From the NCBI GenBank assembly GCA_964437515.1, contig CAYTHB010000001.1:88329-152328 (forward strand): a DNA stretch of 64,000 nucleotides, given 5' to 3'. This document shows positions 8,908-18,172 of the stretch, one piece after another. The first letter of the stretch is position 1, and every line of letters begins with the position of its first letter. The notes beneath the pieces are model-generated. The model saw nothing but the letters and a program-made list of their open reading frames with translations, had not been told where the DNA came from and did no database searches. Source of the DNA: Sterolibacterium sp964437515 (lineage in GTDB: Bacteria > Pseudomonadota > Gammaproteobacteria > Burkholderiales > Rhodocyclaceae). The translations under genes were made by a program, and so were the position numbers.

Positions 8908-10380
8908 ATGATCATTCCTGTCATTCTCTCTGGTGGTGCGGGTACGCGACTCTGGCCCGTTTCGCGTGAAGGCCATCCCAAGCCTTTTATCCGGTTGGCG
9001 GATGGTGAATCGCTGCTGCACAAGACGTACCGCCGGGCTGCGCAGGTCGCTACACAAGGAGATATCGTCACGGTCACCAACCGTGATTATTATTTTCAAA
9101 GCAAGGATGAACTGGTCGCCTCCCGAGTTCCGGATGTATTCCCGCATTTCATTCTCGAACCCTTTGGCCGTAACACCGCACCGGCCATTGCTGCGGCCGC
9201 GCTGGCATTGCGCGAGTCACATGGGGATGCCACCATCATGCTCGTCATGGCGGCGGATCATCTGATTCGTGATGAAAAGGCATTTTCGGAAGATGTGAAC
9301 ACCGCAGCAAAACTGGCGGCACAAGGGCAGCTGGTGACGTTTGGCATACGCCCAGACAGACCTGAAACCGGATTTGGTTATATCGAGTGTGGTGATCCTG
9401 TGCCGCTCAATGGCATGACGCAATCCTCTGCCGCACAGAATCCGCTCCAGCCACGAAAGATTGCGCGCTTCGTTGAAAAACCGGACACACCCACGGCAGA
9501 ACATTATGTTGCCAGCGGAAATTACTTGTGGAATTCCGGCATGTTCTGCTTTAGCGTGGGCACCATCCTGACCGAAATCGAGCAATATGCGCCCGAGGTA
9601 CTGCGCGCCATGCGCCCCTGTGTGGAAAAAAGTCCGGTGCAACATGGGAATGCCGCATCCTTGCAGGAACTGGATGCCGCAAGTTTTTCGACGGTACCGG
9701 ATATCTCCATTGATTACGCCGTGATGGAGCGTTCTCTCTGCGGCGTCGTCATCCCGGCTTCATTCGACTGGAGCGATATTGGTTCGTGGACGGCCTTGCA
9801 AGAACTGGTGATGCCGGATGGCGAGGGGAACCGCGCATTGGGCGATGCCTTGTTTGTTGGCTGTCGCAACACTTTTGTGCAAAGCGAAAGCCGTCTGGTG
9901 GCTGCGGTCGGCGTCGATGACCTGATTCTCATTGAAACACCCGATGCCGTGCTGGCGGTGCATCCCGATCGTGTTCAGGAAGTCAAACAGGTGACGCAGA
10001 AGCTGAAGTCGGCGGGACATGATGCCTATCGACTGCATCGCACAGTTTCGCGTCCCTGGGGTACCTACACGGTGCTGGAGGAAGGCGCTCACTTCAAAAT
10101 CAAGCGCATCGTGGTCAAACCGGGTGCGGCTCTTTCGTTGCAGTTGCATCATCACCGAAGCGAACACTGGGTCGTCGTGCAGGGGATGGCGCGTGTCATC
10201 AACGGCGAGCGTGAGCTTTACGTCAACACCAATGAATCGACCTATATTCCTGCAGGCCATAAGCATCGTCTGGAAAATCCGGGGCTACTAGATCTGGTGA
10301 TGATCGAAGTGCAAAGCGGTGAATATCTGGGCGAGGATGATATCGTGCGCTTTGCCGATCAATATGGGCGCTCTGAATGA
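8908..10380 (+). CDS. manC: Mannose-1-phosphate guanylyltransferase / mannose-6-phosphate isomerase
   Basis: A 490-residue bifunctional type II enzyme. The N-terminal nucleotidyltransferase domain has the pyrophosphorylase signature LSGGAGTRLWPVSRE followed by PKPF, and the zone-2 FVEKPD motif. The C-terminal 110 residues are a cupin with SLQLHHHRSEHWVVVQG, the metal site of the isomerase. It converts fructose-6-P to mannose-6-P and mannose-1-P plus GTP to GDP-mannose. The length is as in AlgA/ManC/CpsB proteins. It works with the upstream reductase toward GDP-D-rhamnose, and its 3' end overlaps the permease gene. Confidence 0.93.
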   Translation: MIIPVILSGGAGTRLWPVSREGHPKPFIRLADGESLLHKTYRRAAQVATQGDIVTVTNRDYYFQSKDELVASRVPDVFPHFILEPFGRNTAPAIAAAALALRESHGDATIMLVMAADHLIRDEKAFSEDVNTAAKLAAQGQLVTFGIRPDRPETGFGYIECGDPVPLNGMTQSSAAQNPLQPRKIARFVEKPDTPTAEHYVASGNYLWNSGMFCFSVGTILTEIEQYAPEVLRAMRPCVEKSPVQHGNAASLQELDAASFSTVPDISIDYAVMERSLCGVVIPASFDWSDIGSWTALQELVMPDGEGNRALGDALFVGCRNTFVQSESRLVAAVGVDDLILIETPDAVLAVHPDRVQEVKQVTQKLKSAGHDAYRLHRTVSRPWGTYTVLEEGAHFKIKRIVVKPGAALSLQLHHHRSEHWVVVQGMARVINGERELYVNTNESTYIPAGHKHRLENPGLLDLVMIEVQSGEYLGEDDIVRFADQYGRSE

Positions 10381-11212
10381 TACGAATGGTACAAATGACC
10401 TTGGCTCACCCCTGATGATGATGGGTCTGGTTCGTGCCGCGTGGGCTTATCGCGGTTTCATTCTGGGAAGCGTGCGACGTGAGTTTGAATCGCGTTACCG
10501 TAATTCCATGCTGGGTGCTGCCTGGACGATACTCAATCCGCTGGCGATGATTGCCGTCTATACGCTGATTTTTTCTCAGTTGATGAAGGCGCGTCTGCCC
10601 GGTGCGGAAGGGGAATTTGCTTACAGCATTTATCTTTGTGCGGGCTTGTTTGCCTGGAATCTGTTTGCAGAAATCGTCACGCGCTCGCAAACGATGTTTC
10701 TCGATCAAGCCAATCTGCTCAAAAAACTCAATTTCCCCCGCATTTGCCTGCCAATCATCGTCGTGTGCAGTGCCCTCCTGAACTTTGGTATTTTGCTGGG
10801 GCTGTTTTCGATATTTCTGTTGCTGTCCGGCAATTTCCCCGGATGGGCTGTGATTGCCGTATTGCCCCTGCTCCTCATTCAACTGGCTTACGCCACGGGG
10901 CTGGGCATGATCCTCGGGGTGCTCAATGTGTTCTTTCGAGACGTCGGCCAGTTTTTCGGCATTCTGCTGCAATTCTGGTTCTGGCTCACGCCCATCGTTT
11001 ATTCATCAAGCATCGTCCCCGACAGTGTGCGCCCCGCATTAGAGCTGAATCCCATGACCCCGCTCATGGCCGCTTGGCAAAATCTCTTTGTGCGTGGCGA
11101 ATGGCCGCACTGGATGACGCTGATGCCAACGACGTCGTTGGCGATCGTGTTATGTCTGATGGGCTTGATGCTCTTTCGTCGTCGTGCCGATGAAATGGTG
11201 GATGAGCTCTGA
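10364..11212 (+). CDS. wzm: Polysaccharide ABC transporter permease (Wzm)
   Basis: A 282-residue ABC-2 type permease with six predicted membrane helices. The amphipathic N-terminal segment, VRREFESRYRNSMLGAAW, is characteristic of Wzm/KpsM-type exporters. It forms the inner-membrane channel that moves finished lipid-linked O-antigen or capsule to the periplasm with Wzt. Candidate starts are ATG 10364 (chosen, 17-base overlap with manC) and the ATG triplet at 10415-10423, which begins just before the conserved region. The stop overlaps the ATG of wzt by one base, so the pair is translated together. Confidence 0.9.
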   Translation: MGALNDTNGTNDLGSPLMMMGLVRAAWAYRGFILGSVRREFESRYRNSMLGAAWTILNPLAMIAVYTLIFSQLMKARLPGAEGEFAYSIYLCAGLFAWNLFAEIVTRSQTMFLDQANLLKKLNFPRICLPIIVVCSALLNFGILLGLFSIFLLLSGNFPGWAVIAVLPLLLIQLAYATGLGMILGVLNVFFRDVGQFFGILLQFWFWLTPIVYSSSIVPDSVRPALELNPMTPLMAAWQNLFVRGEWPHWMTLMPTTSLAIVLCLMGLMLFRRRADEMVDEL

Positions 11213-12456
11213 TGGGTCGATTGTCGGTTTCTTCTTTGGGCAAGGCGTACAAGCAATACCCGACGCGTGGCGCACGGTTGGCTGAGTGGCTGCTGCCTCA
11301 ATGGCTGCATAAACCCCGCCATACACATACCTTACGCTGGGTGCTACACGATATTTCTTTTGAAGTTCGCGCCGGTGAAGCTCTCGGTATCGTAGGCATG
11401 AACGGGGCGGGCAAGAGCACGCTACTCAAGATCATCGCCGGTACGACGCAGGCCAGTGCCGGTCACCTTGAAAGCACCGGACGCGTTTCTGCTTTGCTGG
11501 AGTTGGGCATGGGTTTTCATCCTGACTTCACGGGACGACAAAACGCGATCATGGCGTGCCAGTTGCAAGGTATGGAGCGGGATCGAATTACAGAACTTTT
11601 GCCTCAGATTGAAAGTTACGCAGAGATTGGTGATTATTTTGATCAGCCTTTGCGAACCTATTCGAGCGGGATGCAGATGCGTCTGGCGTTTAGCGTGGCC
11701 ACGGTACAGCGTCCCGATATTCTGATTGTCGACGAAGCCTTATCCGTGGGTGATGCCTATTTTCAGCACAAGAGTTTTGATCGTATCCGTCAATTTCGTG
11801 CGGCAGGAACCACGTTATTGATCGTGTCGCATGATCGCTATGCCATTCAGTCCATCTGTGACCGCGCCATTCTGCTACATGCAGGACAATTGATATTGCA
11901 GGGAACGCCGCTGGAAGTACTGGACTATTACAACGCCATACTGGCCGATCAGGAACGTCAGTTGATCCGGCTGGATGTGCTTGCCGATGGGCAAGTGCAA
12001 ACCATTTCTGGCAGCGGTGAAGCGACGGTCGTTGCGATGCGTTTGCTGGATACGGAAGGAAAAGCACTGGATGTCGTTGAAGTCGGACAAGCGGTGACGC
12101 TGGAAATCCGTGTCAGGGTGCTACAGCCTGTTTCACGTCTGGTACTGGGTTTTCTCATCAAGGACAAGCTCGGGCAGGCGATTTATGGCATCAACACCCA
12201 TCGCCTGAATTTGCCGATAGAAGATGCGATATGCGACGAAGAAATCGTGTATCGCTTCGATTTTTCGATGAATGTGGGCAAGGGCAGTTATTCGATTTCC
12301 ACTTCGCTGTCGCGACTGGATTCCCATCTCGATGGCAATTACGAATGGCGTGATCTGGGCTTACTGTTTCACGTCGTGAATACGCAGCAAGAAGACTTCG
12401 TCGGTGCGGCCTGGCTTGCGCCACGTCCCTCCATCGAGCGTTGCTCTTCTGATTGA
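11212..12456 (+). CDS. wzt: Polysaccharide ABC transporter ATPase with C-terminal substrate-binding domain (Wzt)
   Basis: A 414-residue protein. The ATPase domain (about residues 1-250) has Walker A GMNGAGKST (62-70), a YSSGMQMRLAF signature and Walker B ILIVDEALSVGD. Residues 270-410 make a separate beta-rich domain of the Wzt_C type. In E. coli O9a, this domain recognises the methyl/phosphate cap at the non-reducing end of the chain before export (family knowledge). Its presence implies that this polysaccharide is made to length and capped in the cytoplasm, which fits the methyltransferase gene upstream. Confidence 0.92.
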   Translation: MGRLSVSSLGKAYKQYPTRGARLAEWLLPQWLHKPRHTHTLRWVLHDISFEVRAGEALGIVGMNGAGKSTLLKIIAGTTQASAGHLESTGRVSALLELGMGFHPDFTGRQNAIMACQLQGMERDRITELLPQIESYAEIGDYFDQPLRTYSSGMQMRLAFSVATVQRPDILIVDEALSVGDAYFQHKSFDRIRQFRAAGTTLLIVSHDRYAIQSICDRAILLHAGQLILQGTPLEVLDYYNAILADQERQLIRLDVLADGQVQTISGSGEATVVAMRLLDTEGKALDVVEVGQAVTLEIRVRVLQPVSRLVLGFLIKDKLGQAIYGINTHRLNLPIEDAICDEEIVYRFDFSMNVGKGSYSISTSLSRLDSHLDGNYEWRDLGLLFHVVNTQQEDFVGAAWLAPRPSIERCSSD

Positions 12457-12485
12457 GTTGATTGAGCTGATTGAACTGCCTAGCC

Positions 12486-14039
12486 ATGCGATACCTTTTC
12501 GAGTGCACCTACGTTTATGAACACCCCGAAGACAATTCGGGGATACAGCGCGTGGTGCGTAATGTGGTGCGTCATTTGAAAGGGGCGCAGGATATTGCTG
12601 CCTGTGTTCCGGTCATACTCAAGCATGGCAAGGTATATGAAGTCCGGCAGCTCAAGCCGTCCAAAGACGAAGACATACAAAAGCGTTATGAGAAAACTCG
12701 CAATCGTTACTGGTTGTGGCATCACCATCTTGAGCATCGTTTGAAGCTGACTCAATGCCCCCGGACGCGCCGTTGGGTGGAGCGCATCTTCCGTTTGGGC
12801 TCCTTGGGATTTTTGATGCCCTATGGCTTGGCCATGCTGATACGGGAGCCGGGGCGTATGTTTGCGCGCATGAATCCTCGGTTTGTGGCGTGTCGCAATC
12901 GTTACTGGCTGATACATCAACGGCTCGAACAAAGCATGGGACTTGAGCATATTCGTCTGTTGCGCTGGATATTCTGGCAACTGTTTCGCTTGGGAAGCCT
13001 AGGCTTTGTACTGCCCTGGAAATGGTTGGCTCGATTTGCTCAAGATGATGTAGATGTCGAGCGTGTTCGCGAGTTGCACTGTCAGTCGGGTGATGTACTG
13101 GTCTTGCTGGATTCATCGTGGCATTCCGATTTTTTTGAGCAGGTAGAGCAGCTCAAGCAGCAAGGGCTGGGTGTGGTCGCGGTGATCTATGACCTGATTC
13201 CGCTGACGCATCCCCAGTTTTGTGATGATCCGCTGGTCAAGGTGTTTGACACATGGTTTGCTTGGGTATCGCGCACAGCGGATGGGTTCATTGCCATTTC
13301 TGAAACCATCAGTCAGGAAGTGCGTGCCGATGTTCATCGTCGATGGGGCACGAAAACAGCAGAGCAGCGATGGTACGATTTTTTTCATTTGGGGAGCGAG
13401 CTGGATCTGGCGCACCGTAATGAAAAACCGCGTGCCGATGTACGAAAAATTTTTGATGGCGACCTTTCGGTGTATCTGATGGTCAGCACCATCGAGCCTC
13501 GCAAGAATCATGCGTATCTACTGGATGCCTTTGAACGCCTGTGGGCGAAAGAACCCACGACACGTGCAACCTTGTGCATCATTGGACGCATCGGATGGAA
13601 ATGTGCGCCATTGATTCATCGCATCCATCATCATCCGGAATTCGGGCGGCGTTTGTTCATGCTCAACGATCTGAACGATACCGACCTTGAATACGCCTAC
13701 CATCACAGCAAGTCATTGGTATTTCCATCCTTTGTCGAAGGTTTTGGCTTGCCCCTCGTGGAAGCCATGCAGCGCGGTTTACCTGCAATGGCGAGCGATA
13801 TCTCCGTATTTCGTGAAATCGGCACGGATTTTCTGGCGTATTTCCAGTTGGATGATCCAGACAGTCTTGCCGTCCTCATTCAGCGTTACGAAACCAGTGC
13901 TGTCTTTCCAGCACCTCGCACGCTGAAGGATTGGGCATGGCCAGGCTGGCGTGATTCGACACGCCAGTTGGTCAAGCGTATCGCTACGCATACGCAGCAA
14001 CGGGAACAGACAATACCGGTGACGCAGCGCGTTCCCTGA
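12486..14039 (+). CDS. GT4-type glycosyltransferase with internal 65-residue duplication
   Basis: A 517-residue protein with an N-terminal SGIQRVVRNVVRHL segment of GT4 enzymes. The C-terminal half has STIEPRKNHAYLLDAF and an EX7E motif in VEGFGLPLVEAMQ. Between them, two copies of a segment starting RNRYWL and containing FRLGSLGF lie head to tail, exactly 195 bases apart (first copy 12699-12893, second from 12894). This accounts for its extra length relative to usual GT4 proteins of about 380 residues. The start is ATG 12486, and a TTG 15 bases earlier is less likely. The next gene begins one base after the stop. Confidence 0.85.
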   Translation: MRYLFECTYVYEHPEDNSGIQRVVRNVVRHLKGAQDIAACVPVILKHGKVYEVRQLKPSKDEDIQKRYEKTRNRYWLWHHHLEHRLKLTQCPRTRRWVERIFRLGSLGFLMPYGLAMLIREPGRMFARMNPRFVACRNRYWLIHQRLEQSMGLEHIRLLRWIFWQLFRLGSLGFVLPWKWLARFAQDDVDVERVRELHCQSGDVLVLLDSSWHSDFFEQVEQLKQQGLGVVAVIYDLIPLTHPQFCDDPLVKVFDTWFAWVSRTADGFIAISETISQEVRADVHRRWGTKTAEQRWYDFFHLGSELDLAHRNEKPRADVRKIFDGDLSVYLMVSTIEPRKNHAYLLDAFERLWAKEPTTRATLCIIGRIGWKCAPLIHRIHHHPEFGRRLFMLNDLNDTDLEYAYHHSKSLVFPSFVEGFGLPLVEAMQRGLPAMASDISVFREIGTDFLAYFQLDDPDSLAVLIQRYETSAVFPAPRTLKDWAWPGWRDSTRQLVKRIATHTQQREQTIPVTQRVP

Positions 14040-14040
14040 C

Positions 14041-15204
14041 ATGCACATTGCACTTAACGCCAGCATCTTGCGTGCCCCGCGTACCGGTATAGGCCAGTAT
14101 GTGGTGGAGTTGGCGGCGGCATTAAAAACGCATGAGGATGTGAAACTCAGCCTGTTTCTGGGGCGTAACTGGAGCGTCGATCTTCCGGCGACACAAAACC
14201 CCGTCCCTAGTTCGCACCGTTTACCTGGCGTGCCTCACATGTCATGGCTACGTCATTTTCCGGGTGCTTATCGTGTGCGACGTGCTGTTCAACAACATGC
14301 CTTCAATGCGGGTGTGCGCCGTTCGCATTTTGATCTCTACCATGAGCCCTCGCTGTGGCCTTACGAGTGGCCCTATGAAACCGGGCTGCGGATGGTAATG
14401 ACCCTGCATGATCTCACCCATGTGCATTATCCAGAAACCCAGCCTGCGGCACGGCTGAGGGAAATCGAACGGCATGTCCATCGTGGCGTGGATCAGGCAC
14501 GCTATATCCTGGTGGATTCGAGTTACATCGGACGCGAAGTGGAGACCTACTTCGGCCTGTCTCGTAAGAAAATTGTTGTTGCCCCCCTAGGCTGTTCTGC
14601 CGGTTTTCATCCACGTTCAGACGAACAGTTGATCCCATCACTAGCTCCCTTAGACTTGCATCCGAGGGGCTATCTACTCTGTGTCGGCACGCTGGAGCCT
14701 CGCAAGAATATTGCCCTCGCTCTGCGAGCGCATGCCCGGCTGCCCCAAACATTGCGAGAACGTTATCCGCTTCTGCTGGCAGGGGGAATGGGCTGGAATA
14801 CCGGACAGTTTTCCGAAGAGCTGCGTGCGGCATTGGCGACAGGGCATGTCCGTCTGGCGGGTTATCTGCCGCAGGAAAATCTGGCAGCTGTCGTGGCAGG
14901 TGCGCGTGCGCTCATCTATCCATCCTTGTATGAAGGCTTTGGACTCCCTGTGATCGAAGCCATGGCAAGTGGTACGCCCGTCATTGTTTCCAACCGTGCT
15001 TCACTACCGGAAGTGGCAGGCGATGCGGGCTTGATCGTGGATGCGGAAGACGATGTGCGCCTGAGTCTGGCCATGCAGATGCTCATCGAAGATGAGACGG
15101 TGTGGCAGACGTGTCGACAGGAGGGTTTGCAACAAGCGGCACAATTCACTTGGTCACGTTGTGCCGAAATCACGGCACGTACTTATCGTGCGGCGTTGGT
15201 CTAG
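14041..15204 (+). CDS. GT4 family glycosyltransferase
   Basis: A 387-residue GT-B protein. The N-terminus, MHIALNASILRAPRTGIGQY, has the glycine-rich loop of the family. The C-terminal half shows CVGTLEPRKNIALAL and the EX7E catalytic motif in YEGFGLPVIEAMASG, followed by VSNRASLPEVAGDAG. It belongs to the group of mannosyl/rhamnosyl-type retaining transferases (WbdA/WbpY/WsaF neighbourhood). Given the GDP-sugar genes, a D-mannose or D-rhamnose donor is likely but unproven. It starts one base after the previous stop, so it is part of the same operon. Confidence 0.88.
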   Translation: MHIALNASILRAPRTGIGQYVVELAAALKTHEDVKLSLFLGRNWSVDLPATQNPVPSSHRLPGVPHMSWLRHFPGAYRVRRAVQQHAFNAGVRRSHFDLYHEPSLWPYEWPYETGLRMVMTLHDLTHVHYPETQPAARLREIERHVHRGVDQARYILVDSSYIGREVETYFGLSRKKIVVAPLGCSAGFHPRSDEQLIPSLAPLDLHPRGYLLCVGTLEPRKNIALALRAHARLPQTLRERYPLLLAGGMGWNTGQFSEELRAALATGHVRLAGYLPQENLAAVVAGARALIYPSLYEGFGLPVIEAMASGTPVIVSNRASLPEVAGDAGLIVDAEDDVRLSLAMQMLIEDETVWQTCRQEGLQQAAQFTWSRCAEITARTYRAALV

Positions 15205-15228
15205 TGATGTATCGGTAGAATCGACATC

Positions 15229-16356
15229 ATGCGCGTTCTTCATTTTTATCGTACCTATTCTCAGACCTATGGCGGCATTGAGCAGGTGATACATCAGCTC
15301 TGCACGGGCACACAGCGATTAGGTGTGACGCCCGAAGTACTGACCTTGAGTCGCGATCGTCATTCATCCGAGATCGATATCGATGGCCATCGTGTCACGC
15401 GTGTTCCGATGGATTTCGAAATTGCGTCGACCGGATTTTCGCGCGCCGTATTTGCGCAGTTCAAGGAACGAGCGATGGAAGCGGATATCATCCATTACCA
15501 TTTTCCCTGGCCTTTCATGGATGTGGTGCATTTTGCAACTCAGGTTTCCCGCATGGGCAAGCCCACGGTGCTCACCTATCATTCCGACATTGTTCGCCAG
15601 AAATTACTGCTGCATCTGTATCGTCCATTGATGCATCGCTTTCTGGACAGCGTCGATCATATCGTTGCTTCCTCTCCCAACTATCTTGCAAGCAGCTCCT
15701 TGCTGGCAAGATATCCTGAGAAAACATCAGTCATTCCCTATGGGCTGGATAAAAACAGCACGCGCTATCCGGTTCCCGATACGGCACGTCTGGACATGTG
15801 GCGTCAGCGACTGGGTGAGCCCTTCTTTTTATTTGTTGGTGTGTTGCGCTATTACAAAGGGCTCCATATATTGCTGGATGCGATGCAGGGACGAAATTAT
15901 CCTGTGGTCATTTTGGGGGCGGGTTCGATTGAATCTGAATTAAAGGCTCACGCCCAGAGGCATCGACTCAACAACATTCTCTTTCTGGGTGCGCTACCTG
16001 ATGAAGACAAGGCGGCTTTGCTGACGCTGTGTCATGCCCTGGTATTCCCTTCTCATTTGCGATCGGAGGCTTTTGGCATTTCATTGCTTGAAGGTGCCAT
16101 GTACGGCAAGCCGATGATCTCCAGTGAAATCGGGACGGGCACGAGCTATATCAATCTCAACAATGAGACAGGAATAGTCGTACCTCCCAGTGATCCCGCC
16201 GCTTTTCGAGATGCAATGGATATCCTCTGGCAGGATCCGGAAAAAGCAGCTCAGATGGGGAAACGTGCCGCCCTCCGTTACGAAACTTTATTCACGGCTG
16301 AACGGATGGCGAGTCGTTATCTCACGCTTTACAAAGAGCTATTGACTGCGCGGTAA
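15229..16356 (+). CDS. GT4 family glycosyltransferase
   Basis: A 375-residue GT-B protein starting MRVLHFYRTYSQTYGGIEQV, with the GGIE loop of the N-terminal domain. Downstream features are a LTYHSDIV segment, FVGVLRYYKG at the start of the C-terminal domain and an EX7E-like motif in SEAFGISLLEGAMYG. It resembles WbpZ/WbpY-type rhamnosyl or mannosyl transferases of D-rhamnan synthesis. It is the last gene of the polysaccharide run, and no strong terminator hairpin is visible after it. Confidence 0.88.
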   Translation: MRVLHFYRTYSQTYGGIEQVIHQLCTGTQRLGVTPEVLTLSRDRHSSEIDIDGHRVTRVPMDFEIASTGFSRAVFAQFKERAMEADIIHYHFPWPFMDVVHFATQVSRMGKPTVLTYHSDIVRQKLLLHLYRPLMHRFLDSVDHIVASSPNYLASSSLLARYPEKTSVIPYGLDKNSTRYPVPDTARLDMWRQRLGEPFFLFVGVLRYYKGLHILLDAMQGRNYPVVILGAGSIESELKAHAQRHRLNNILFLGALPDEDKAALLTLCHALVFPSHLRSEAFGISLLEGAMYGKPMISSEIGTGTSYINLNNETGIVVPPSDPAAFRDAMDILWQDPEKAAQMGKRAALRYETLFTAERMASRYLTLYKELLTAR

Positions 16357-16428
16357 GGAATCGCATTTTTACATGATGGCCCATACATGCAGCGAAACTC
16401 ATGGATTTTCTAGTCACGAAAACCTACG

Positions 16429-16453
16429 CATCCATCCATCCATCCGTCCGTCC
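16429..16453. repeat. Short tetranucleotide repeat (CATC)4(CGTC)2-like
   Basis: Between the last glycosyltransferase and the DUF721 gene there is a run of CATC units passing into CGTC units with a 4-base period. No reading frame through it looks coding. It lies 25 bases before the 52-bp element copy. Confidence 0.6.
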
Positions 16454-16477
16454 TTCGATGGATATCGGCGAATTTGC

Positions 16478-16529
16478 TCGCTACGCTCAAAACTTCAACC
16501 CGACTCTGATTTTTATATTTCACGCTAAC
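16478..16529. repeat. 52-bp intergenic repeat element, copy A
   Basis: A 52-base stretch beginning TCGCTACGCTCAAA and ending ATTTCACGCTAAC matches 51412-51463 at 49 of 52 positions without gaps. Both copies sit in the same orientation shortly upstream of a + strand gene (here 39 bases before the DUF721 gene). It is too well conserved for two unrelated gaps and is not explained by coding sequence. It could be a REP-like or MITE-like element, or a shared leader. Confidence 0.75.
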
Positions 16530-16568
16530 ATACGCACTATCTCTTGAATTTCCTGATTTTGAACGGCC

Positions 16569-17006
16569 ATGCGAGCACGACTTCTTGATGATCATCTGAA
16601 AACTGATGAATCCATGGCACGACTTGCCTTGCACGCAAGTCGCTTGCAAAAATTACAGAAAGTTCTCGAAAAAATAGCACCCTCCCTGCTGGCGCGCAGT
16701 TGTCGCGTCGCCAATTTCAAACTGGGGGTGCTTGTCATTCACGCCGAAAATGGCGCCGTTGCCGCAAAATTACGCCAGATGGCTCCCAGCATGAGTGCCG
16801 CATTCCAAAGTGAGGGTGAGCAGGTTGCTGAAATCCGCATCAAGGTACACCCCCTAGAAATAGCCCACGAACACAAGCCGCAAGCTCAAGCGGCGATTCT
16901 GGGAGAAGACAGTCGTGCCCGCCTCGATCACCTAGCCGACACACTGCCTGATGGCCCGCTCAAAACGGCATTGGAAAAGTTTGTCCTTCGCAGTCGCCCT
17001 CGTTGA
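16569..17006 (+). CDS. DUF721 / DciA-like protein
   Basis: A 145-residue protein of the DUF721 family, with the core pattern LEKIAPSLLARSCRVANFK then LVIHAENGAVAAKLRQMAP. This forms the KH-like fold of DciA. DciA proteins load the replicative helicase DnaB in bacteria that lack DnaC/DnaI (family knowledge). In many beta- and gammaproteobacteria the gene lies next to lpxC and secA, and lpxC lies just beyond on the other strand here. It is preceded by the repeat element and no obvious promoter was identified. Confidence 0.8.
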   Translation: MRARLLDDHLKTDESMARLALHASRLQKLQKVLEKIAPSLLARSCRVANFKLGVLVIHAENGAVAAKLRQMAPSMSAAFQSEGEQVAEIRIKVHPLEIAHEHKPQAQAAILGEDSRARLDHLADTLPDGPLKTALEKFVLRSRPR

Positions 17007-17057
17007 ACCTGGGCTGAATCCGCTCTGATACCAGAACAGCGCAACGTTTGCTCGTGC

Positions 17058-17240
17058 TCACAGCACGATGATGCGCTCCAGTGCAAGCAAGGCAAGAACG
17101 ATCAGAACAAAAATAAGTGCGTATTTTGCGATGCGTCCAGACACGCGCAAATAACGGCGATCGCCCGTAAACAAGAACATGACGATGCCGCTGCCAATGG
17201 CGATAGCAATGAGCAGTCCGACGATGCGCAATAACAACAT
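17058..17240 (-). CDS. Small two-helix membrane protein
   Basis: A 60-residue protein with two hydrophobic helices (residues about 2-25 and 39-58) separated by a short basic loop, TGDRRYLRVSGR. The loop should face the cytoplasm. No characterised family is recognised. It lies 14 bases downstream of lpxC on the same strand and is probably co-transcribed. The clean helix-loop-helix pattern and lack of overlap make it likely to be real. Confidence 0.65.
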   Translation of the reverse strand: MLLLRIVGLLIAIAIGSGIVMFLFTGDRRYLRVSGRIAKYALIFVLIVLALLALERIIVL

Positions 17241-17254
17241 CGACGCCCTTTCCG

Positions 17255-18169
17255 TCAGGCCGCTTGAGGATAGAGTTGCGCCACACCCGATGGTGCGTCT
17301 TCAACGCGGGGAAAACTCACGAATTCCCACGCCGTGGCATCGGCAAGCAATGCACGGAGCAGTTGGTTATTGAGCGCATGGCCAGATTTATAGGCGGAAA
17401 ATGCAGCCAGCAATGGATGCCCAACAATATAAAGATCACCAATGGCATCCAGCAGTTTGTGTTTTGCAAATTCGTCCGCGAAACGCAAACCATCGGCATT
17501 GAGCACCCGGTATTCATCCATGACGATGGCGTTTTCCAAACTGCCCCCCAAAGCCAGTCCTTGATCCCGCATGAACTCGACATCTTGCATGAACCCGAAT
17601 GTTCGAGCGCGAGCCACCTCTCGAATATAAGAATCCTCTGCAAAATCAATCGAAACCCGTGTTCCGGACTGTGCAACGGCGGGATGATTGAAAGCGATGG
17701 AGAACTCAAGACGAAAACCTTCATAGGGTTCCAGTCGCGCCCATTTGTCGCCCTCGTTCACTTCAACCATTTTCTTGACACGAATGAAGCGTTTGGCAGC
17801 GGCCTGCTCCTCGATCCCTGCAGATTGCAACAAAAAAATGAATGGAGACGCGCTACCATCCATAATCGGCAATTCGGCCGCATCCACATCGATATAAAGG
17901 TTATCAATCCCCATCCCCGCCAAAGCCGACATCAGGTGTTCGATCGTCGCAATTTTGGCTTCACCTGCCTCCAGGCAGGAGGCTAGACGCGTATCACCCA
18001 CAAGGCGGGGATCCGCCTTGATATCGACCGGCGCGGGCAGATCGACGCGTCGAAAAACAATGCCGGTATCGGGTGCTGCCGGGCGCAAGACGATCGTCAC
18101 CTTGGCACCACTATGCAAGCCAACGCCCGTGGCGCGTACCAGCGTTTTGAGTGTGCGTTGCTTGAGCAT
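17255..18169 (-). CDS. lpxC: UDP-3-O-acyl-N-acetylglucosamine deacetylase
   Basis: A 304-residue LpxC, the committed zinc-dependent step of lipid A synthesis in the cytosol. The catalytic base and first zinc ligand are seen in ATIEHLMSAL (E77, H78). The second zinc site is the HKLLDAIGDL segment with its His and Asp, and the SGHALNNQLL region near the end completes the active site. Length equals that of E. coli LpxC. It normally follows ftsZ directly at the end of the dcw cluster, but here a glycosidase gene on the opposite strand and a small gene lie between them. The region before the ATG has no clear Shine-Dalgarno sequence and holds a palindrome. Confidence 0.97.
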   Translation of the reverse strand: MLKQRTLKTLVRATGVGLHSGAKVTIVLRPAAPDTGIVFRRVDLPAPVDIKADPRLVGDTRLASCLEAGEAKIATIEHLMSALAGMGIDNLYIDVDAAELPIMDGSASPFIFLLQSAGIEEQAAAKRFIRVKKMVEVNEGDKWARLEPYEGFRLEFSIAFNHPAVAQSGTRVSIDFAEDSYIREVARARTFGFMQDVEFMRDQGLALGGSLENAIVMDEYRVLNADGLRFADEFAKHKLLDAIGDLYIVGHPLLAAFSAYKSGHALNNQLLRALLADATAWEFVSFPRVEDAPSGVAQLYPQAA

Positions 18170-18172
18170 AAA

